Source: Paenibacillus herberti (GTDB lineage: Bacteria > Bacillota > Bacilli > Paenibacillales > Paenibacillaceae). From it: a DNA stretch of 64,000 bases. Location: the NCBI RefSeq assembly GCF_002233675.1, contig NZ_NMUQ01000004.1:62001-126000 (forward strand). The letters run 5' to 3'. The translations under genes were made by a program, and so were the position numbers. Positions 11,291-19,889 of this stretch are shown here, one piece after another (position 1 is the stretch's first letter; each line of letters begins with the position of its first letter). The notes under the pieces were generated by a model. The model had not been told where the DNA came from, made no database searches, and saw only the letters and a program-made list of their open reading frames with translations.

Positions 11291-12466
11291 ATGGTATATT
11301 ATTTTACGTGTGTACTAAGCTTTCTAGCTGGAGTGAACTTAACCTTGGATGATCAATTGCTAGATTTCACCCGAGCCCGTTGGAACCGGATGTTAATGAG
11401 AGGCTTCTGGAGCTTGCTGGTTTTGATGGTTATGTTGGAATGCCTTTACTTAATCTTTATCACTCCTCTTGCTCCCGAGGAATTTTTCAGGCACTACATG
11501 CTTATACCTACAGCACTTCACCTGAGTGTACTTGTGCTGTCGGAGTTATGCCTGCGCTTCCTGGAGGAGAGAATGCGAGACTATGCCCTTTTGGCTGCCT
11601 CGTCCGTGATTACGTTTATAATTGTAGATATTAATGTTGAGATCGGATATATAATCCCAGCCTTGTTCTTACCCGTGCTTGTTTCGATTTTTTATTTTTC
11701 GGCTCGCAAGCTGATTGCTGCATCACTTATGTCGCTCGTGACGCTGTACAGCCTGTATTTCTTTAATACAAGCATGGACATTTCAGTAGTCGGCATCGTT
11801 GCGCTGACCGCCATGCTGGGGGCCTTCTGCCTTATCGCTAGAGGTGTCATCTCACGCGGCAAGGAGATGCGGCAGTATTACATCCATGCAGCCAAGTCTA
11901 ATCAGGAGTTGCTCGTCAAAAATATTTTAATGGACAAGCTGGCCAAGACGGATGCCTTGACCGAGCTTTATAACCATATTACGTTCCATGAATACTTGGA
12001 CAAACTTATTGAGCATCATGACACGACCCATATGCCGCTTCAGTTGGCATTGATCGACATCGACAATTTCAAAACGGTCAACGACCAGTTCGGCCACCGC
12101 GCAGGTGATGCCGTCCTAAGACAGGTCGCTGATCTCGTCCGCTCGCAAGCGGGCATGAATGATTTTGTTGCGCGGTATGGTGGCGAGGAGCTTGCCGTCA
12201 TTTTCACGGACAAAAGCGCCGACAAGTCGTTGCAAATTCTGGAAACGATCCGTCAGAATATTGAACTGGCCGTTTACAAAGAGCTTGGCTCCCGCCAGAT
12301 CACGGTCAGCATCGGCTTCGCCGATTATGATCGCGAAGGCAAGGAGAAATTTTTTATCCGCACGGATCAGGCACTCTACAATGCCAAGTCCCAGGGAAAA
12401 AACCGGATCGTTCTGGCCGGAGAAGCTTCGGCAACCGGAGAGCAGTCTCGCTTCGCTTGGCAATAA
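11291..12466 (+). CDS. Membrane-bound diguanylate cyclase (GGDEF)
   Basis: This is a 391-residue protein with about six transmembrane segments in the first 200 residues and a C-terminal GGDEF domain (about 215-380). The catalytic loop is RYGGEELAVIF, an active-type GGEEL, so synthesis of cyclic di-GMP from two GTP is expected. The allosteric I-site RxxD is not intact: the sequence five residues ahead reads GMND, so product inhibition may be absent. The start is uncertain. GGAGG at 11266 lies 20 bases before the ATG at 11291 and only a non-standard ATT would fit better. It has no EAL partner nearby. Confidence 0.88.
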   Translation: MVYYFTCVLSFLAGVNLTLDDQLLDFTRARWNRMLMRGFWSLLVLMVMLECLYLIFITPLAPEEFFRHYMLIPTALHLSVLVLSELCLRFLEERMRDYALLAASSVITFIIVDINVEIGYIIPALFLPVLVSIFYFSARKLIAASLMSLVTLYSLYFFNTSMDISVVGIVALTAMLGAFCLIARGVISRGKEMRQYYIHAAKSNQELLVKNILMDKLAKTDALTELYNHITFHEYLDKLIEHHDTTHMPLQLALIDIDNFKTVNDQFGHRAGDAVLRQVADLVRSQAGMNDFVARYGGEELAVIFTDKSADKSLQILETIRQNIELAVYKELGSRQITVSIGFADYDREGKEKFFIRTDQALYNAKSQGKNRIVLAGEASATGEQSRFAWQ

Positions 12467-12490
12467 GCCCTGCAATGCGCAATGAATCCT

Positions 12491-12529
12491 AAAAAAGCAT
12501 GCCCCTCATAATGAGGAGCATGCTTTTTT
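12491..12529 (+). terminator. Terminator after the diguanylate cyclase gene
   Basis: The stem AAGCATGCCCCTC / GAGGAGCATGCTT has a short AT loop, with A residues before it and six T residues after it. It begins 25 bases after the stop codon and could work in both directions. Confidence 0.85.
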
Positions 12530-12575
12530 GGGGTTCTTGTAGTTTTTTGATGTAATCAGTAGAACAAGGGTGGAG

Positions 12576-12809
12576 TGGATGTGGTCATGCACTATTTGTA
12601 TGATTTTTCACTCAACATGCATTCGGGCCATGCTGATATTTTGGATATTGTACGATAAATCATTCAAAATGGCTGGGCATAGGCGACGAAAGCTGGGCTT
12701 TGTATGTTTTATCACACAAAGTGTTGAAAAGAGGCGGCTATAAACCGAATTTTATACGATAAATCGTACAAAAAAAGTTGCGTTGCCCACGGAAGCCGAG
12801 TTCAAACCC
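12576..12809. repeat. 234-bp dispersed repeat, copy 1, with four internal palindromes
   Basis: This segment aligns end to end and without gaps to 60599-60832, at roughly 90% identity by eye. It contains four imperfect palindromes of the form TTTGTAYGAT-WW-ATCRTACAAA at about 12595-12616, 12647-12670, 12698-12721 and 12751-12772. The spacer sequences between them are also conserved (for example GGCTGGG, GACGAAAGC, GTTGCGTTGCCCAC). It encodes no protein. It may be a mobile non-autonomous element, a structured RNA, or a protein-binding array. Confidence 0.85.
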
Positions 12810-12901
12810 CAATTTTGGAAAACGTCTCATCCTTATGCTGAGCATCTCAGTACTCTCTAGTACATGATAAAGAAGATACTCTCTCTTCCAGATGACAAAA
12901 A

Positions 12902-12952
12902 ACGCTTATTCATCATTAATCCCTCCAAATGGATTAATGATGAATAAGCGTG
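12902..12952 (-). terminator. Terminator of mqnC
   Basis: This hairpin has perfect 21-bp arms (12902-12922 and 12931-12951) and an 8-base loop. On the minus strand it is followed by six T residues. It ends mqnC, whose stop is about 10 bases upstream. Confidence 0.9.
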
Positions 12953-12961
12953 TAAATCCAC

Positions 12962-14095
12962 CTAGTTCTGCATCACAAAATCGCGTTCCGCATGCTCGCC
13001 TTCATTGAACACACGAAGGATACTGTACTTCGTATTGCGCTGAGCAGGAACTTTGCCTACATCACGGATGTATTGCAAAATCAGCTCGATATTAACTTTA
13101 TGCGTCGTGCCAGCGGCGGATACAACATTCTCCTCCAGCATCGTGCTGCCGAAGTCATTAACGCCGTAGGACAGCGACTGCTTGCCAATATCCGGTCCCA
13201 TCGTTACCCAGCTGGCCTGCATGTTCGGGATGTTGTCCAGCATGATGCGATTGATGGCAACCATCTTCAAATACTCCTCCGGCTTGGATTTCTCACGCTT
13301 GAGGTTCGTATTATCGGGCTGGAACGGCCAGGTAATGAACGCCAGGAAACCTGGCGAAGGATAACCGAGCTCCTTGCACTCGTCTTGCGCTTCGCGAACG
13401 CGAAGCATATGCAGTGCGCGCTCTTCCATCGATTCACCGAATCCGTACACCATCGTTGCGGTTGTGTTCATGCCGTTGCGCCATGCCGACTTCATTGTAT
13501 CCATCCAGTCGGTCCAAGAACCTTTCAGCCGGCTGATCTTGCGGCGCGTCCGGTCGTCAAGAATTTCTCCGCCGCCGCCAGGCAGCGAGTCCAGTCCAGC
13601 TTCATGCAGCTGACGCAGCGTTTCGTCCAGAGTCAGGCCGGACAATACCTTCATCTTATGAATCTCTGCTGGAGAGAAGCTGTGCATCGTAATTCCTGGG
13701 AAACGATCCTTGATCTTGCGCAGAAGATCCAGGTAGTATTCGAAAGGCAGATCCGGGTTAACACCGCCCTGCATCAGAATCTCGTCGCCGCCTACATCAA
13801 CCGTCTCCTGAATCTTCTGCAGGATCGTATCATCCGATAGCACATACCCTTCTTTGGAGCCCGGCGGGCGATAAAAGGCACAGAACCGGCAGTAAACATC
13901 GCATACATTCGTGTAATTGATGTTGCGGCCGATATTGAATGTTACGATCGGCTCGGGATGCCGGCGCCTCATCAGCTCATCGGCAACCCGCCCCATTTTC
14001 TCAATTTCATCCGACTCCAAAAGCACGATGCAGTCCTCAAGGCTAATTCGCTCTCCTCGCAGTGCCTTGTCCAGCACGTGGTCCACTTGTTGCAT
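12962..14095 (-). CDS. mqnC: Cyclic dehypoxanthinyl futalosine synthase
   Basis: This is a 377-residue radical SAM enzyme. The [4Fe-4S]-binding motif is C65-DVY-C69-RF-C72, after which residues of the TIM barrel (GGDEILMQGGVNPDLP, MHSFSPAEI, GLDSLPGGGGEI) match MqnC. It cyclises dehypoxanthinyl futalosine in the futalosine route to menaquinone in the cytoplasm. No other mqn gene is in the window. The ATG at 14095 is preceded by GGGAGG. A menaquinone route fits the quinone-linked sdh and ndh genes elsewhere in the window. Confidence 0.94.
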   Translation of the reverse strand: MQQVDHVLDKALRGERISLEDCIVLLESDEIEKMGRVADELMRRRHPEPIVTFNIGRNINYTNVCDVYCRFCAFYRPPGSKEGYVLSDDTILQKIQETVDVGGDEILMQGGVNPDLPFEYYLDLLRKIKDRFPGITMHSFSPAEIHKMKVLSGLTLDETLRQLHEAGLDSLPGGGGEILDDRTRRKISRLKGSWTDWMDTMKSAWRNGMNTTATMVYGFGESMEERALHMLRVREAQDECKELGYPSPGFLAFITWPFQPDNTNLKREKSKPEEYLKMVAINRIMLDNIPNMQASWVTMGPDIGKQSLSYGVNDFGSTMLEENVVSAAGTTHKVNIELILQYIRDVGKVPAQRNTKYSILRVFNEGEHAERDFVMQN

Positions 14096-14412
14096 CCTGC
14101 CAGCCTCCCTTCTATAGCGAGGCGACGCGCCGTTCTATGTACCCTGCGCCGCCGCTTCCTGAGTAGTACGTTCATTATTTCACAGCCTATCGTACCATGA
14201 ACGGAGTCCCATCGTCACGTTGCAATACCATGTCCATTATGGAGCCCGGACGAGTGCGCCGCCGCAAGACCAGCGTAGATCGCCCATTGTGCTCTGTTAT
14301 GCGGATTTCCTTTTTTAATGCTGCCCCATCCCGCCAAAAGAGAAGCCCGGAGAGCAAAATGCCATCCGGGCTTCAATGATAAAAGTCACAGGTTGCTGGA
14401 AGCTCAGAAGTC
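14096..14412. other. Intergenic stretch between mqnC and metC
   Basis: The stretch holds a hairpin near 14343-14373 (GCCCGGA / TCCGGGC around GCCATTTTGCTC on the minus strand, then TTCTCTTTT), probably the met operon terminator. A minus-strand open stretch of about 60 codons ending at 14187 (tail GTPFMVR) overlaps it. It has no ribosome site or clear start, so I do not call it a gene. Confidence 0.5.
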
Positions 14413-15585
14413 CTATCGCAGCGCTTGATCCAGATCCTCCAACAAGTCGTCGATATGCTCTAGGCCGACCGAATAACGCAGTAGGCCGTCACCGATGCCA
14501 CGCTGCGCACGAACTTCCGGCGGCATTGCGGCATGCGACATCATCGCCGGATAGGAGAGGATGCTTTCGACGGCGCCAAGACTGACCGCTACGAGCGGAA
14601 TCTGCACGCGACTGAGCACTTCTTTGGCACGCTCAGCGTTGCCGACATCAAAGGAAACAACAGCGCCATAACCGAGCGACTGGCGCTCATGAATTTCCCG
14701 GCCGGGATGCTCCGGCAGACCGGGATAATACACACGCGCCACATCGCTGCGAGCGGCGAGCCATTCCGCCAGTCGGCGGGCGCTGCGCTCGCTCTGCTCC
14801 ATGCGCGCCTGGAGTGTTTTCATGCCGCGCATGAGCAGCCAGCATTCCTGCGGCGCGAGCACAGAGCCGAGTCCGTTCTGCAGGGTATAAAGTCGTTTGC
14901 CGAGTTCTTCATCATTCGTTACAGCAAGTCCTGCAAGCACATCACTGTGGCCGCCAAGGAACTTGGTCGCGCTATGCAGCACGATGTCAACACCGAACTC
15001 AAAAGGACGCTGATGGTATGGCGTCATGAACGTATTATCGAGCATCGTTAACAGCCCATTCTCCTTGGCCCAGGCGGTAACGGCTGCGATGTCCGTAATT
15101 TTGAGCGTCGGATTGGATGGTGTCTCCATGAAAACCGCCGCCGTATTGGGCTTGATTGCGGCCTTGACCGCATCTATATCGGTCATGTCCACAAACGTCG
15201 TCTCGATGTTCATCCGAGTCAGAATTGTCGTTAGTAGGCGATAAGTACCACCGTATACATCTTCCGTCACGATGACATGATCGCCAGCTGACAACAAAAG
15301 GAAAGTACTGGAGATGGCCGCCATGCCGGACGCAAAGGCGAAGCCGCGAGTGCCGCCTTCCAGCAGCGCGATTGCGCTCTCGACCGCAGCCCGAGTCGGG
15401 TTGCCGGAACGGCTGTAATCAAACTGCGGCGGGCTGAATATATCATGGTGATGGAACGTCGAGGCTTGCACAATTGGCACGCTGGACGCTCCTGTATGAG
15501 GATCGATCTCGGAGCCAAAATGCAGCAGCTTCGTCGCAAAGCGGCGCTCCGAAGCGCCTTTTCCATCTTTGCCTAGTCCGCTCAT
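14413..15585 (-). CDS. metC: Cystathionine beta-lyase (PLP-dependent)
   Basis: This 390-residue Cys/Met-metabolism PLP enzyme has the family core. It contains the SGMAAIS cofactor loop, VYGGTYRL, ETPSNPTLKITDI, VDNTFMTPYHQRP and the PLP-binding lysine in HSATKFLGGHSD. In Bacillus the metI-metC pair makes homocysteine, MetC cleaving cystathionine. Here it is the last gene of metA-metI-metC and overlaps metI by 4 bases (ATGA). Distinguishing it from a gamma-lyase rests on gene order. The operon is under the SAM-I riboswitch. Confidence 0.88.
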   Translation of the reverse strand: MSGLGKDGKGASERRFATKLLHFGSEIDPHTGASSVPIVQASTFHHHDIFSPPQFDYSRSGNPTRAAVESAIALLEGGTRGFAFASGMAAISSTFLLLSAGDHVIVTEDVYGGTYRLLTTILTRMNIETTFVDMTDIDAVKAAIKPNTAAVFMETPSNPTLKITDIAAVTAWAKENGLLTMLDNTFMTPYHQRPFEFGVDIVLHSATKFLGGHSDVLAGLAVTNDEELGKRLYTLQNGLGSVLAPQECWLLMRGMKTLQARMEQSERSARRLAEWLAARSDVARVYYPGLPEHPGREIHERQSLGYGAVVSFDVGNAERAKEVLSRVQIPLVAVSLGAVESILSYPAMMSHAAMPPEVRAQRGIGDGLLRYSVGLEHIDDLLEDLDQALR

Positions 15586-16751
15586 ACGCGCACCTCGCCT
15601 GCGATCTCGGCGCGGGCAGCTTCCAGTGCCTGCCCCAGATCGGCAATCAAATCATCAGTATGCTCGATACCTACCGAGAAACGCAGCAGCCGGTCGTCGA
15701 CGCCGACGGCATTGCGGATCTCAACCGGAATATCGGCATGTGTCTGCACCGCTGGATACGTCATCAGTGATTCAACGCCGCCGAGGCTTTCGGCGAAGGC
15801 AATCAATTGGATATGACGCAAAATCGGCTCGACATAACGGGCGTCTTTGACCTTGAAGGAGAAAATGCCCGTATTGCCGGATGATTGCCGATTCTGAATC
15901 TCATGGCCCGGATGATCCTTCAGCGCCGGATAGTAAACTTCGGCGATGGCCGGATGGCCGAGCAAATATTCCGCCAGGCAAGTGGCGTTATGCTGATGGC
16001 GTTCCATGCGCAGCGCCAGCGTTTTCATGCCGCGCATAAGCAGCCAGGAATCCTGAGGCCCAAGTACCGCTCCGATGGAGTTGTGCAGGATCGCCATTTC
16101 GGCGGATAGCTCCTTACCTTTCGTCACAATCAACCCGGCCAACACGTCGTTATGACCACCGAGATATTTGGTCGCGCTATGAATGACGATATCCGCACCA
16201 AGCTCAATCGGCCGCTGGAAAAACGGGGTCAGCAGCGTATTGTCCACGATCGTCAGCAGATTTTTGGACTTAGCCCACGTACAGACAGCTTCTACATCCG
16301 TAATCATCATGAGTGGATTCGTCGGCGTCTCGATGATAACGGCTTTTGTGCCCTGCTGAACCAACTTGTCCATCGCTTCAAGATCATTCGTATCTACATA
16401 AGAGGCGGTGATGCCAAAACGGGACATGATACGCTCCAGCAGACGGTATGTACCGCCGTAAAGATCAAGTGACACGATCAGATGATCACCCTGACTGAAC
16501 AGAGCGAAGATCGTCTGCAGAGCGGCCATGCCGGAGCTGCAGGCGAAGGCGGCATCGCCGGACTCCAGCTCCGCAGCCGCCTCCTCAAGGACGGCGCGGG
16601 TTGGATTTTTCGTCCGGGAATAGTCAAAACCAGTACTTTCTCCCAGGCGGGGATGGCGGAACGCCGTTGATTGGTACACCGGGAAGTTAACCGCTCCGGT
16701 TACAGGCTCATTGATGGATCCGATTTGGGCAAGACGGCTTTCAATCTTCAT
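15582..16751 (-). CDS. metI: Cystathionine gamma-synthase / O-acetylhomoserine thiolyase
   Basis: This is a 389-residue PLP enzyme of the trans-sulfuration family. The conserved blocks are SGMAALQTIF, LDLYGGTYRLLE, ETPTNPLMMITDV and the Schiff-base lysine in HSATKYLGGHNDVLAG. In Bacillus MetI condenses O-acetylhomoserine with cysteine or sulfide. The ATG at 16751 follows GGAAGGAG by 11 bases; a TTG 21 bases earlier lies on the ribosome site and is rejected. It sits between metA and metC and is probably co-transcribed with both. Confidence 0.9.
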   Translation of the reverse strand: MKIESRLAQIGSINEPVTGAVNFPVYQSTAFRHPRLGESTGFDYSRTKNPTRAVLEEAAAELESGDAAFACSSGMAALQTIFALFSQGDHLIVSLDLYGGTYRLLERIMSRFGITASYVDTNDLEAMDKLVQQGTKAVIIETPTNPLMMITDVEAVCTWAKSKNLLTIVDNTLLTPFFQRPIELGADIVIHSATKYLGGHNDVLAGLIVTKGKELSAEMAILHNSIGAVLGPQDSWLLMRGMKTLALRMERHQHNATCLAEYLLGHPAIAEVYYPALKDHPGHEIQNRQSSGNTGIFSFKVKDARYVEPILRHIQLIAFAESLGGVESLMTYPAVQTHADIPVEIRNAVGVDDRLLRFSVGIEHTDDLIADLGQALEAARAEIAGEVRV

Positions 16752-16774
16752 GGGCAGGCGCGCTCCTTCCAAAT

Positions 16775-17701
16775 TTAGATATTTGCTCCGAGATCAAACG
16801 GTGTTTGTTGGTAAACATAATAGTTAAGCCAGTTGCTGTACAGCAGATTGGCATGAGCTCTCCACGTGGACAGCGGCTGACGGGACGGATCATTACCCGG
16901 GTAATAGTTGGCCGGTAGAGCGATTTCCATGCCCTTGGCGATGTCGCGGTCATACTCATACTTGAGCGTCTCGGGATCGTATTCGGAATGTCCCGTGACA
17001 AAAATCTGCCGACCATCCCTAGAGGCGACCAGATAAACGCCAGCATCCGACGATTCCGAAAGGATCTCAAGATCAGAAATGCCTTCGATATCCTCGCGGC
17101 GCACTTCCGTGTGGCGGGACTGCGGCACGAAGAACTGTTCGTCGAAGCCGCGCAGCAAGCTGACATTGCGTTTGCTGATCGTGTGCGGATATACGCCGAA
17201 AATCTTTTGATCCAAATCGTACTTAGGCACGCCGTAATGATGATAGAGCCCTGCCTGTGAGGCCCAACAAATATGGAATGTCGAGGTGACGTGGCTGCGG
17301 CTCCAGTCCATGATGTCTTTGAGCTCTTCCCAGTAATTAACCTCTTCGAATGGCATATGCTCTACCGGTGCACCGGTGATAAGCAGACCGTCAAAATACA
17401 GATGGGCGATTTCCTCAAACGTCTTGTAGAACGACTGTAGATGCTGCGACGAGGTGTTTTTGGATGTGTGCGACTTAGGATGCAGCAGTACGGCCTCTAC
17501 TTGCAGCGGCGTATTACCGATCAGGCGGAGCAGTTGTGTCTCGGTCGTCTCCTTGGTAGGCATCAGGTTCAGAATCGCGATTCTAAGCGGCCGGATGTCC
17601 TGGTGGTAGGCAATGCTTTCGTCCATGACGAAAATATTTTCTTCAGCCAGCACTTCTTTTGCCGGCAGATTGTCGGGAACTTTGATGGGCATGTTCGTCA
17701 C
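16775..17701 (-). CDS. metA: Homoserine O-acyltransferase (probably acetyl)
   Basis: This 308-residue MetA-type glutamine-amidotransferase-fold enzyme activates homoserine for methionine synthesis. The catalytic Cys lies in HICWASQAG (about residue 143), and the His/Glu pair in [10 protein letters not shown] (about 235). Most Firmicute MetA enzymes use acetyl-CoA although the family was first named for succinyl transfer; the acyl donor here is inferred. It is the first gene of the operon, 24 bases ahead of metI and directly behind the SAM-I riboswitch. Confidence 0.93.
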   Translation of the reverse strand: MTNMPIKVPDNLPAKEVLAEENIFVMDESIAYHQDIRPLRIAILNLMPTKETTETQLLRLIGNTPLQVEAVLLHPKSHTSKNTSSQHLQSFYKTFEEIAHLYFDGLLITGAPVEHMPFEEVNYWEELKDIMDWSRSHVTSTFHICWASQAGLYHHYGVPKYDLDQKIFGVYPHTISKRNVSLLRGFDEQFFVPQSRHTEVRREDIEGISDLEILSESSDAGVYLVASRDGRQIFVTGHSEYDPETLKYEYDRDIAKGMEIALPANYYPGNDPSRQPLSTWRAHANLLYSNWLNYYVYQQTPFDLGANI

Positions 17702-17764
17702 TCCTTCGGTTTGTATTCAAAACGCGGAACGAGAACCGTCAGGGGATGCGACAAAACGCATACA

Positions 17765-17930
17765 AAAAGACCCCTAGCGCAACAGAGAGGGGTCGTGTAT
17801 AAAAACACATGCACCTCTCTCATCTCTCAGACATATCCATTACGGCTGTCCGCAAGAATTAGCACCGTGCGTTAATACGCCGGTTGCCGGGCTTCATCGG
17901 GCTGGTCCCTCCGCCTACTCTTGATAAGAA
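17765..17930 (-). ncRNA. SAM-I (S-box) riboswitch
   Basis: On the minus strand the aptamer runs from CTTATCAAGAG through GGAGGGAC, GATGAAGCCCGGCAACC and GGTGCTAATTC to CTGAGAGATGAGAGAG (plus-strand about 17812-17929). An intrinsic terminator follows, with GACCCCT and AGGGGTC arms and a T run (17765-17795). Binding of S-adenosylmethionine should end transcription before metA. Confidence 0.96.
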
Positions 17931-17972
17931 AGTTACGTATTCAGTTAACGTTTCGGGTGTTGCTCCCTTCCT

Positions 17973-18001
17973 ACAATAATAGATCGCCCTGCCGCCGTCA
18001 A
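17973..18001 (-). promoter_or_regulatory. SigA-type promoter of the met operon
   Basis: TTGACG (17996-18001) and TATTGT (17973-17978) are 17 bases apart on the minus strand, about 45 bases before the SAM-I aptamer. Confidence 0.65.
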
Positions 18002-18044
18002 GAACGGGTTGCAGGAAATGATCGGTTCCACTCCAGAATAATCA

Positions 18045-18073
18045 TTGTCAAATGCCTGACGAGCCTGTAGAAT
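18045..18073 (+). promoter_or_regulatory. SigA-type promoter of the uracil permease gene
   Basis: TTGTCA (18045-18050) and TAGAAT (18068-18073) are separated by 17 bases, about 90 bases ahead of the gene. No PyrR-type antiterminator was recognised between them. Confidence 0.55.
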
Positions 18074-18163
18074 AAACACGTTTGTGCCTGCACTCAACTG
18101 ACTCATTAACACGGCGAATTGTGAGTTCGAGAACTAATCAATCCCTATAAAGGAGCGTCATCT

Positions 18164-19462
18164 ATGAAAAGAGAAATCGGAGTGTTGGAAAGACCGCCTA
18201 CCGTTCTCGGCTTGCTGCTCAGCCTGCAGCATCTATTCGCCATGTTCGGCGCCACCGTGCTCGTGCCGAATCTGCTCGGCGTAGACCCTGCGGTCTGCCT
18301 GCTGATGAACGGCATCGGCACTCTGCTGTACATCCTCATCACCAAGGGCAAAATCCCGGCTTACCTTGGATCAAGCTTTGCTTTCATCGTACCGGCAACA
18401 GCGGTAATCACTACCCAAACAACAGGCGGCGGTTATGCGGCCGCACTCGGCGGTTTCATCGCAGCCGGGGTCATCTTCACTTTAGTAGCGATTATCATTC
18501 AATTTGCCGGCATTGGCTGGATTAATGTTATTTTCCCGCCAGCTGCCATGGGAGCAATCGTCTTAGTCATCGGCTTGGAGCTCATTCCGGTCGCAGCACG
18601 TATGGCTGGCTGGATCAGTCCCGATACATCCAAACCTTGGACGCCTGATCCCGACTTAATCCTGTTGTCCATCACTACGCTGCTCATCACGGTGCTTGGT
18701 TCGGTGCTGCTGCGCGGCTTTCTCAAGATTATCCCAATTTTAATTGGCATCGTCGGCGGTTATGCCATGGCGTGGTTAATGGGCTTGGACGGCTCGACTG
18801 GCGAAGCTTTGAGCAAAGCTTCCTGGCTTCAATTGCCAGTGTTCACCACACCAGTGTTCGAATGGAGCGCCATTCTAATTATTATACCGGCAGCCTTCGT
18901 TGTCATTGCGGAGCATGTCGGCCACCTGAACGTTACGAGCAATATTGTCAAAAGGGATCTGTCCAAAGACCCCGGCCTGCATCGCTCCATGCTCGGCAAC
19001 GGCGTCAGCACGATTCTCTCCGGCTTCACCGGCGCTACGCCGAATACGACCTACGGCGAAAATATCGGCGTACTTGCCATCACGAAGGTGTACTCCACCT
19101 ATGTCATCGGCGGCGCCGCAGTCATCGCCATTGTGTTATCCTTCATGGGCAAGTTTTCGGCGCTGGTCGCCAATATTCCGCTTCCTGTCATGGGTGGAGT
19201 ATCGCTGTTGTTGTTCGGAGTCATTGCCGCCTCCGGCCTGCGCATGCTTGTTGAATCGGGCGTCGACTATAGCCGTCCAATCAATCTGTACCTGACGACG
19301 ATCGTGCTGGTAACTGGCCTGAGCGGCGCCAAAATCGTCATCGGCGACTTCTCCCTGTCAGGCATGGGCCTCGCGACAGTCGCCGCCATCGTGTTCAGCT
19401 TGCTGTTCAAGATTTTTGAAGTGACCGGCTTGTCCAACGAAAAAGAAGAATCCGGACACTAG
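18164..19462 (+). CDS. uraA: Uracil:proton symporter (UraA/PyrP family)
   Basis: This 432-residue permease of the nucleobase-cation symporter-2 family has about 14 membrane segments. Family motifs include LLLSLQHLFAMFGATVLVP near the start, IPAYLGSSFAFI, the substrate-site region VVIAEHVGHL and the loop GFTGATPNTTYGENIGVLAITKV. It should import uracil with protons. It stands alone, not inside a pyr operon. An AAAGGAG site precedes the ATG. The substrate is inferred from family resemblance to UraA rather than to xanthine permeases. Confidence 0.92.
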   Translation: MKREIGVLERPPTVLGLLLSLQHLFAMFGATVLVPNLLGVDPAVCLLMNGIGTLLYILITKGKIPAYLGSSFAFIVPATAVITTQTTGGGYAAALGGFIAAGVIFTLVAIIIQFAGIGWINVIFPPAAMGAIVLVIGLELIPVAARMAGWISPDTSKPWTPDPDLILLSITTLLITVLGSVLLRGFLKIIPILIGIVGGYAMAWLMGLDGSTGEALSKASWLQLPVFTTPVFEWSAILIIIPAAFVVIAEHVGHLNVTSNIVKRDLSKDPGLHRSMLGNGVSTILSGFTGATPNTTYGENIGVLAITKVYSTYVIGGAAVIAIVLSFMGKFSALVANIPLPVMGGVSLLLFGVIAASGLRMLVESGVDYSRPINLYLTTIVLVTGLSGAKIVIGDFSLSGMGLATVAAIVFSLLFKIFEVTGLSNEKEESGH

Positions 19463-19587
19463 GCTGCGAAGCCCACTGGTCCGCAGCGTTTCTTTTTTAC
19501 CGCAACCTGGTCGAAGTGCTTGAATATGCTGTACATAAGCCGGGAACAATGACCTACAACCCCCATTTCCGGAGCCAATTTTCCCGC

Positions 19588-19616
19588 TTGAGTGTAGCTG
19601 AACGGAAGAGTATACT
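19588..19616 (+). promoter_or_regulatory. SigA-type promoter of the small-peptide/corA transcript
   Basis: TTGAGT (19588-19593) and TATACT (19611-19616) are exactly 17 bases apart. The predicted start lies about 35 bases before the 31-residue reading frame at 19658. Confidence 0.7.
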
Positions 19617-19657
19617 AGACAAGACTTTTATCCCCGTTCGCAAAGGAGTGAAACGCC

Positions 19658-19753
19658 ATGGAAGGCGATAGGCCGAAGCCTGCACCCAAATCTGTACCCG
19701 CAAGCCATCACCAAGAAGACGACAAGCCGGATCCCGCCTTGCATGGCTGTTAA
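19658..19753 (+). CDS. 31-residue Pro/acidic peptide, possible magnesium-sensing leader peptide of corA
   Basis: A short reading frame begins at an ATG preceded by AAAGGAGTGAAACGCC, a strong ribosome site, and lies behind a good promoter. The peptide starts MEGDRPKPAP and later has QEDDKPDPALHGC. The N-terminal pattern of acidic residues alternating with prolines resembles the E. coli MgtL leader, which starts MEPDPTPLP and causes ribosome instability at low magnesium. The next gene downstream is a CorA-type transporter 136 bases away. Expression and function are inferred. It has no membrane segment or signal peptide. Confidence 0.6.
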   Translation: MEGDRPKPAPKSVPASHHQEDDKPDPALHGC

Positions 19754-19813
19754 TCTCTGTCTGCTGAATCACGGGGCGCGCGCCCTCCCGCTGATCTAAG
19801 ATAGGCGCATTCT

Positions 19814-19841
19814 CCGCCGACCGGCGGGCCGCCCAGGCCCG
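19814..19841 (+). other. Two mutually exclusive GC hairpins between the leader peptide and corA
   Basis: CCGCC-GACC-GGCGG (19814-19827) and CGGGCC-GCCCA-GGCCCG (19825-19841) share bases 19825-19827, so only one can form fully. A perfect palindrome GGGCGCGCGCCC lies slightly upstream. Alternative hairpins of this kind are typical of leader-peptide attenuators. No T run follows, so control could be through Rho or translation. Confidence 0.45.
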
Positions 19842-19889
19842 GGCATCCGGCTTCTCTTTCGTCTTCTAGACCGAGAGGAGATATGGACC

